Source: an uncultured Clostridia bacterium
GTDB lineage: Bacteria > Bacillota > Clostridia > TANB77 > CAG-508
DNA length: 38,419 bases
Reading direction: 5' to 3'
Assembly: GCA_934178475.1 (NCBI GenBank)
Contig: CAKPQH010000014.1
Location: 1-38,419 of the forward strand
Shown here: in pieces, positions 34,321 to 38,419 of the stretch
Numbering within the stretch: position 1 is the stretch's first letter
Layout: each line of letters begins with the position of its first letter
The notes under the pieces: model-generated
What the model saw: the letters and a program-made list of their open reading frames with translations, nothing else
Database searches by the model: none
What the model was told of the DNA's origin: nothing
Made by a program: the position numbers and the translations under genes

Positions 34321-34391
34321 AGTTAGCATAAAAAATAAAATATTAAAGTAAAAAAGGTATAAATTAAAAATAAAAAAGATTATAAAAACTA

Positions 34392-34420
34392 TTGACCACA
34401 AATTAAAAAAAGTATAAGAT
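34392..34420 (+). promoter_or_regulatory. Promoter of thyA-folA-tsaC
   Basis: TTGACC at 34392-34397, with TAAGAT at 34415-34420 (17-nt spacer) or TATAAG at 34413 (15-nt spacer). It shares the 13-nt AAAAACTATTGAC context with two other promoters here. Confidence 0.65.
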
Positions 34421-34447
34421 TTATTAAGAATTTAAGGAGGTATTTAT

Positions 34448-35305
34448 ATGACAGAAGCAGATAAAAATTTTATTGAAACATGTAAAGAAATAATTGAACA
34501 TGGATATTCATCAGAAGGAACAGGAGTTAGAACTAGATGGGATGATGGAGCTGAAGCAAATTACTATTCAATAGTTGGAGTAACAAATAAATATGATGTT
34601 GGAAAAGAATTTCCTATGATAACATTAAGAAATAATTCTCAAACTATTAAAAGAGCTATTGATGAGATTTTATGGATTTGGCAAAAAAAATCTAACAAAG
34701 TTAGTGAGTTGAATTCACATATTTGGGATCAATGGGCTGGTGAAGATGGTACAATAGGAAAGGCATATGGATACCAAATGGCGAAAAAATATGAATTTAA
34801 AACTAAAGAAGGAATAAAGAAAATGGATCAAGTGGATTTTGTATTATATCTATTGAAAAATGATCCAGCTAGTAGAAGAATTTTAACTAATATATTTAAT
34901 CATGAAGAACTTAAAGATATGAATTTAGAACCATGTGCATTTGGTACACAATGGTTAGTAAAAGGTGGAAAACTTCATTTAATATTAAACCAACGTTCAC
35001 AAGATATGCTTGCTGCTAATGGTTGGAATACAATGCAATATGCTGCTCTTTTATGTATGTTTGCTCAAGTATGTGGATTAGAAGTTGGAACATTAACACA
35101 TAATATTGGAGATTGTCATATATACGATAGACATATTCCATTAGTTAAAAAATTAATTGAGGCAAAACCTATGGATGTTACACCCAAATTAGTCATAAAA
35201 AATCCTACAAAGAATTTTTATGATTTTAAACCAGAAGATTTTGAAATAGAGGGATATGACTATAATAAAGAAGTGAAAATTGGAAAGTTTCCAGTTGCAA
35301 ATTAA
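34448..35305 (+). CDS. thyA: Thymidylate synthase
   Basis: 285 residues. It makes dTMP from dUMP and methylenetetrahydrofolate, releasing dihydrofolate for the next gene product. The catalytic cysteine is Cys163 in EPCAFGTQW. QRSQDM near 184 and GDCHIYDRH near 224 are the phosphate- and dUMP-binding blocks. The PC-AFGTQW and NGWN variants replace the common PCHxxFQ and PFN; from memory they resemble the Bacillus/phage phi3T-type ThyA more than the E. coli type. AAGGAGG precedes ATG 34448, 15 nt before folA. Confidence 0.93.
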   Translation: MTEADKNFIETCKEIIEHGYSSEGTGVRTRWDDGAEANYYSIVGVTNKYDVGKEFPMITLRNNSQTIKRAIDEILWIWQKKSNKVSELNSHIWDQWAGEDGTIGKAYGYQMAKKYEFKTKEGIKKMDQVDFVLYLLKNDPASRRILTNIFNHEELKDMNLEPCAFGTQWLVKGGKLHLILNQRSQDMLAANGWNTMQYAALLCMFAQVCGLEVGTLTHNIGDCHIYDRHIPLVKKLIEAKPMDVTPKLVIKNPTKNFYDFKPEDFEIEGYDYNKEVKIGKFPVAN

Positions 35306-35320
35306 AAAGGAGAAATAGAT

Positions 35321-35809
35321 ATGTTAAGTATAATAGTTGCAGTTGCAAAAAATAATGTAATAGGAAAAGATAATCAATTAATATGGCATTTACCAGAAGA
35401 TTTAAAGAGATTTAAAAGACTTACAACTGGACATACAATTATAATGGGAAGAAGAACTTTTGAATCTTTAGGTAGAGTTTTACCAAATAGAAAACATGTA
35501 ATTTTGTGTAATGATAAACAGATTAATATAGATGATGAAAATGTAGAAATATTACCAGATATAAGTTTGCTTGATAAATATAAAGATTCTCCTGAAGAAA
35601 ATTTCATAATAGGAGGAGCAACTATATATAGATTGTTAATGCCTATGGCAGATAAAATGTATGTAACTCATATAGATAAAGATTTTGATGGCGATGTATA
35701 TTTTCCACAAATAGATGAAAAAGAATGGAAAGTAGTGGATGAAGAAGAAGGACCAGATGATGGTAAAAATACTTTTAAATATAAATATGTTACATATGAA
35801 AGGTACTAA
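35321..35809 (+). CDS. folA: Dihydrofolate reductase
   Basis: 162 residues. It reduces dihydrofolate, closing the cycle with ThyA. Motifs: IVAVAKNNVIGKDNQLIWHLPEDLKRFK with substrate-binding Asp27, TIIMGRRTFESLG near 44, and FIIGGATIYRLLMP near 94 for NADPH. AAAAGGAG precedes ATG 35321. tsaC begins 2 nt after its stop. Confidence 0.95.
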   Translation: MLSIIVAVAKNNVIGKDNQLIWHLPEDLKRFKRLTTGHTIIMGRRTFESLGRVLPNRKHVILCNDKQINIDDENVEILPDISLLDKYKDSPEENFIIGGATIYRLLMPMADKMYVTHIDKDFDGDVYFPQIDEKEWKVVDEEEGPDDGKNTFKYKYVTYERY

Positions 35810-35811
35810 GA

Positions 35812-36777
35812 ATGGATAATAAATTAGAGAAAGCTGCTAATATTATAAAAAAAGGTGGCTTGGTTATATTTCCAACAGAAACTGTGTATGCAATAGGAGC
35901 TAATGCTTTAGATGAAAATGCAGTGGAAAAGATTTATATTGCAAAGGGTAGAGCTAAAAAGAATCCTATAAATTTATTAGTTAGTAATATAAAGATGATT
36001 GAGAATATAACAGAAGATATAACGGTTTTAGAATATAAAATTATAGAGGAATTTTTCCCTGGACCAATTACAATTATTTTAAAAAAGAAAGATTGCATTC
36101 CAAGTGTAGTAACAGCAGGAGGGAACACAGTTGGGATAAGAATGCCAGCTAATAAGATTGCAATTGATTTAATAGAAAAAGCAGGAGTTCCAGTTGCAGC
36201 ACCTAGTGCAAATATTTCAGGAAAATTAAGTGCTACTGATGTAGATGGAATAAAAAAAGACTTTGAAGGAAAAGTGGATTTAATAATAGATGGCGGTCAA
36301 AGCAAAATTGGAATAGAATCAACTATTGTTAAGGTAATTAATGATACAATCCATATTTTAAGACCAGGTGTTATTACTGAAAAAGACTTAAAAAGAATTA
36401 CACATAAAGTGGTTTGTGATTATAAAGAAGATAATAAAGAACTTCCAAGTGCAGATTTGAAACACTATTCTTTAAAGACAAAAACAATTGTTATTTATGA
36501 TGAAAATAATAAAGATATGATAGAAAAAATAAATTCTAAAGTAAAAGAATTTGAAAATTCAATTGTGATTTGTTCAAAAGAAAATAGCAAATTTTATAAT
36601 GCGAAAAATATAATAGAATATGGAGAAAAGAAAGATTTAAATAATATATCTAAAAATCTTTTTAAAGTACTTGGTGAAGCAGATAAATTAAATGGAGATG
36701 TAATAATTATTGAAGGACTAAAAGAAGAGGGGATTTCAAGTGCTATAATGGATAGGATTAAAAAAGTTTGTATGTAA
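35812..36777 (+). CDS. tsaC: L-threonylcarbamoyladenylate synthase (Sua5 type)
   Basis: 321 residues. The N-terminal YrdC domain (about 1-200) has the typical GGLVIFPTETVYAIGANA and KGRAKKNP motifs and later AAPSANISGKLSATD. A linker and a C-terminal Sua5 domain make it the long form. It makes threonylcarbamoyl-AMP for the t6A37 tRNA modification. AAAGG inside the end of folA lies 7 nt before ATG 35812, so translation is coupled to folA. Confidence 0.94.
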   Translation: MDNKLEKAANIIKKGGLVIFPTETVYAIGANALDENAVEKIYIAKGRAKKNPINLLVSNIKMIENITEDITVLEYKIIEEFFPGPITIILKKKDCIPSVVTAGGNTVGIRMPANKIAIDLIEKAGVPVAAPSANISGKLSATDVDGIKKDFEGKVDLIIDGGQSKIGIESTIVKVINDTIHILRPGVITEKDLKRITHKVVCDYKEDNKELPSADLKHYSLKTKTIVIYDENNKDMIEKINSKVKEFENSIVICSKENSKFYNAKNIIEYGEKKDLNNISKNLFKVLGEADKLNGDVIIIEGLKEEGISSAIMDRIKKVCM

Positions 36778-36792
36778 TTTAATATCAAGATA

Positions 36793-36836
36793 AAATGAAT
36801 ATTCTCATGAATTTATTGTGGGAATATTTATTTTTT
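36793..36836 (+). terminator. Terminator of thyA-folA-tsaC
   Basis: A 15-bp stem with two G-T pairs (36793-36807 with 36819-36833) and a T-run. Confidence 0.82.
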
Positions 36837-36847
36837 ATGTTATTATA

Positions 36848-36877
36848 TTGACTTTAATATATAGATGATGGTAATAT
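36848..36877 (+). promoter_or_regulatory. Possible promoter of the Rpn-family gene
   Basis: TTGACT, an 18-nt spacer and TAATAT. A small hairpin TAGGCA-ttt-TGCCTA at 36940-36954 lies in the leader, of unknown role. Confidence 0.4.
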
Positions 36878-36993
36878 ACATTGCATAAATACTCTATTTA
36901 AAGTTTATTTCAAAAAAAGTTTTATTTTTATTTTAATTCTAGGCATTTTGCCTAAAAAATCAAAAAACAATTTAGATAAAAAACAAGGAGGAG

Positions 36994-37875
36994 ATTACAG
37001 GAAGCAACAATGAAGAAAATTTAAAAATAACAAATGACTATGTATTTAAGAGAATATTTGGACATAAAGGAAATGAAGAAATAACAAAAGGATTAATAAA
37101 TGAAATATTAGAAGAAAAAGTGGAAGAATTAGATTTAAAAGAAAGTCCAATATTAGAAAAAGATTTACATGATGATAAAGTAGGAATATTAGATATAAGA
37201 GCAAGATTGGATAATAAGAGAATATGTAATATAGAGATGCAAGTAATAAAATATAATAATATAGAAGAAAGAATACTGTATTATTGGAGTAAATTATATG
37301 CAGGAGAAATAAAAGAAGGAGAAGATTATAAAAAGTTAAATAAAACAATAATAATATTGATAGCAGATTTTATATTAGATAGAACAAAAGGTATACCAAA
37401 GGTTCATACTGAATGGAAAATAAGAGAAACAGAATATTCAAAAATAGTATTGACAAATATATTTGAAGTTCATATAATAGAATTACCTAAAGTAAAAAAG
37501 ATAAATAAAAAAGGAGAAGAAAAAGACAAACTAACAGTGTGGTTACGATTCATAAAATCTCCAGAAAGTATAGGTAAAGAAGAAATGGAAAATAAAGAGA
37601 TAAAAAAAGCGAAAGTAGAATATGATAAAATAAATCAAGATGAGAGAGAAAGAGAACTTGCAGAACTAAGATTAAAATATATTAGAGATCAGAATGCTAT
37701 AAGAGATTATGGGTATGATAGAGGAAAAGAAGAAGGAATAAAGATTGGATTAACAGAAGGGATAAAAAATGAAAAAATAAATATTGCAAAAGTTATGCTT
37801 AAAAGAAATAATCCAATTAAAGAAATAATGGAAATAACAGGATTAACGGAAGATGAAATAAAAAAATTAAAGTAG
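36994..37875 (+). CDS. Rpn family recombination-promoting nuclease / PD-(D/E)XK transposase-like protein, without a canonical start
   Basis: Homology begins at about 37021 (LKITNDYVFKRIFGHKGNEEITKGLINEIL). It includes the nuclease core ILDIRARLDNKRICNIEMQV, with the Asp and Glu-x-Gln of the PD-(D/E)XK fold, and ends in the usual helical tail with RGKEEGIKIGLTEGIK. The frame is open from 36976, yet there is no ATG, GTG or TTG before GTG 37120, which would delete the conserved first ~40 residues. AAGGAGG at 36985-36991 is followed in frame by ATT at 36994 (2 nt away) and ACA at 36997. So it either uses a non-standard start or has lost its start codon. I placed the start at ATT 36994 as the best guess. 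Copies of such genes are mobile or multi-copy in many genomes. Confidence 0.7.
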   Translation: MTGSNNEENLKITNDYVFKRIFGHKGNEEITKGLINEILEEKVEELDLKESPILEKDLHDDKVGILDIRARLDNKRICNIEMQVIKYNNIEERILYYWSKLYAGEIKEGEDYKKLNKTIIILIADFILDRTKGIPKVHTEWKIRETEYSKIVLTNIFEVHIIELPKVKKINKKGEEKDKLTVWLRFIKSPESIGKEEMENKEIKKAKVEYDKINQDERERELAELRLKYIRDQNAIRDYGYDRGKEEGIKIGLTEGIKNEKINIAKVMLKRNNPIKEIMEITGLTEDEIKKLK

Positions 37876-37905
37876 TTTAGTAAATATATAAATAGAGTAT
37901 TAATA

Positions 37906-37950
37906 TAGATATAGTAAAAGTTTTTATATTTTTATTATATCTATTTTTAT
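37906..37950 (+). terminator. Terminator of the Rpn-family gene
   Basis: A 14-bp stem with one G-T pair (37906-37919 with 37930-37943), a 10-nt loop and a T-rich tail. Confidence 0.78.
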
Positions 37951-37989
37951 GAAAAAATAAATAAATTTTGAATAATACAGAAATTTTTC

Positions 37990-38019
37990 TTGACAAAATT
38001 ATATAAAAAAGTCTAAAAT
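37990..38019 (+). promoter_or_regulatory. Promoter of the structured leader and prepilin-like gene
   Basis: TTGACA, an 18-nt spacer and TAAAAT (38014-38019), 25 nt before the first leader ORF. Confidence 0.6.
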
Positions 38020-38044
38020 AACAAGTAAGAAATGAGGTAAAAAA

Positions 38045-38119
38045 ATGCAAAAGATAGAAAATGATGTATCTCTTGATGCTCTAAGAGAGAGAGAGAGAGA
38101 GCAACAATTTAGTAAATAA
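38045..38119 (+). CDS. Short leader ORF (24 aa) containing an (AG)9 tract
   Basis: GAGGT lies 7 nt before ATG 38045. It encodes 24 residues: MQKIENDVSLDALRERERE, then QQFSK. The alternating Arg/Glu codons come from the (AG)9 repeat. It stops at 38117-38119, 22 nt before the hairpin at 38142. If the tract gained one AG unit, the frame would instead run to a TAG at 38166-38168, inside the hairpin. It could be a leader peptide or the remnant of a longer gene; I cannot tell which. Confidence 0.4.
   Translation: MQKIENDVSLDALREREREQQFSK
38084..38101 (+). repeat. (AG)9 dinucleotide tract
   Basis: Nine uninterrupted AG units inside the short ORF. I noticed no comparable dinucleotide run elsewhere in the window. 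Such tracts are prone to slippage. Confidence 0.9.
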
Positions 38120-38141
38120 AGTAAATAGAATAAATATAAGA

Positions 38142-38196
38142 AATAAGACTAGCTTATTACTGGAATAGTAATAGGTTTCTAGTCTTATTTTTGCGT
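38142..38196 (+). terminator. Strong two-segment hairpin; terminator or attenuator in the leader
   Basis: The outer stem is 11 bp perfect (38142-38152 with 38179-38189). It is continued by an inner 9-bp stem with one G-T pair (38153-38161 with 38167-38175), a 3-nt bulge and a 5-nt loop. T-rich sequence follows. It separates the short ORF from the prepilin-like gene. Confidence 0.75.
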
Positions 38197-38237
38197 TTTT
38201 ACCAAGAAAAGAAAGGAGGATAGAAAATATAAAAAGT

Positions 38238-38315
38238 ATGAATAATAATCACTGTAAAATAAATAATAAAAGTGATAAATTAAAAATAATGAAAGATATA
38301 AGGAGGATAAAATAG
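38238..38315 (+). CDS. Second short leader ORF (25 aa) ending at the prepilin-like start
   Basis: ATG 38238 opens 25 codons ending with TAG at 38313-38315, 2 nt before the next ATG. Its codons AGG-AGG form the ribosome site of that gene. AAGGAGG at 38214-38220 is 17 nt upstream of the ATG, too far for good initiation. An in-frame ATA (38229) is at the right distance but is not a normal start. It may couple translation or be fortuitous. Confidence 0.3.
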   Translation: MNNNHCKINNKSDKLKIMKDIRRIK

Positions 38316-38317
38316 AA

Positions 38318-38419
38318 ATGAAAAACAAACTAATAAGCAAAAAAGGTATTACATTAATAGCATTAGTAATAACAATAATAGTATTACTAATCTTAGCAGG
38401 AGTATCAATAACAATGATA
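38318..38419 (+). CDS. Prepilin-like exported protein (3' end missing)
   Basis: The 34 visible residues begin MKNKLISKKGITLIALVITII. They continue as a hydrophobic helix to the window edge. The K-K-G followed by I-T-L-I-A and a long hydrophobic segment is a class III (type IV pilin-like) signal, with Ala in place of the usual Glu at mature position 5. AAGGAGG lies about 11 nt before ATG. In related clostridia this N-terminus heads large surface proteins whose C-termini resemble the protein at 1-1205, so the two edges may hold members of the same family. Confidence 0.8.
   Translation, partial: MKNKLISKKGITLIALVITIIVLLILAGVSITMI

Noticed and set aside
37120..37875. GTG 37120 as the start of the Rpn-family gene
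   Set aside because: It would remove the conserved LKITNDYVFKRIFG region, which is in frame upstream behind a perfect ribosome site.
36994..37875. Calling the Rpn-family gene part of an insertion sequence
   Set aside because: No flanking inverted repeats or target duplication are visible; the gene family is only transposase-like.
38084..38101. The AG tract as a CRISPR or tandem-repeat array
   Set aside because: It is a simple dinucleotide run without spacers. I saw no CRISPR-type repeats anywhere in the window.

Overview
The window is very AT-rich, with A/T-ending codons and AGA/GGA/ATA dominating. It has strong AGGAGG ribosome binding sites, many TTG/GTG starts and clear sigma-A promoters of the TTGACA-N17-TATAAT type. 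The gene content is Gram-positive and clostridial: ylxM-ffh-rpsP-khpA-rimM-trmD-rplS, RqcH, a RicT-like PSP1 protein, a SleB-type hydrolase and a four-subunit ferredoxin oxidoreductase. I infer an anaerobic, low-GC member of the Clostridia, probably a gut lineage. The species cannot be named from the sequence.

Layout. Positions 1-1205 hold the 3' part of a large surface-type protein. Its last ~125 bp are abruptly GC-rich and built almost wholly of NNY codons, as expected for the variable region of a diversity-generating retroelement (DGR). Next come a methionine gamma-lyase family enzyme, a tight operon ppaC-lepB-holB-ricT-like-ferredoxin (2.7-6.3 kb), fba and smpB, and a Val-Asp-Phe tRNA cluster on the minus strand. 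Three small helical, secreted or membrane proteins of unknown role follow (8.2-9.8 kb).

From 10.0 to 12.7 kb a MurL-like epimerase overlaps a MurD-type ligase. This suggests the alternative route that adds L-Glu to the peptidoglycan precursor and then epimerises it. A SleB-type hydrolase follows, then the divergent porCDAB operon, then rpmF, secG, a 50-aa Cys-rich membrane peptide, a YlmH-like S4 protein and recN. Two adjacent ABC transporters, each with ATPase and permease fused, occupy 20.5-25.1 kb. They converge on a minus-strand pair: a leucine-rich-repeat protein and a protein with a transglutaminase-like Cys-His-Asp triad.

The SRP/ribosome operon lies at 27.7-31.8 kb, followed by trmB, rqcH on the minus strand and thyA-folA-tsaC. 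The last 1.5 kb holds an Rpn-family PD-(D/E)XK gene with no canonical start codon. After it comes a structured leader with a short ORF carrying an (AG)9 tract, a strong hairpin and a second short ORF. The leader stands in front of a new gene whose visible 34 residues are a prepilin-like N-terminus.

Most genes are housekeeping: translation, cell wall, one-carbon/dTMP synthesis and pyruvate metabolism. The most unusual signals are the DGR-type variable region at the left edge, the possibly phase-variable attenuator at the right edge, and the MurL/MurD pair. No reverse transcriptase, template repeat, CRISPR array or insertion sequence is visible inside the window.
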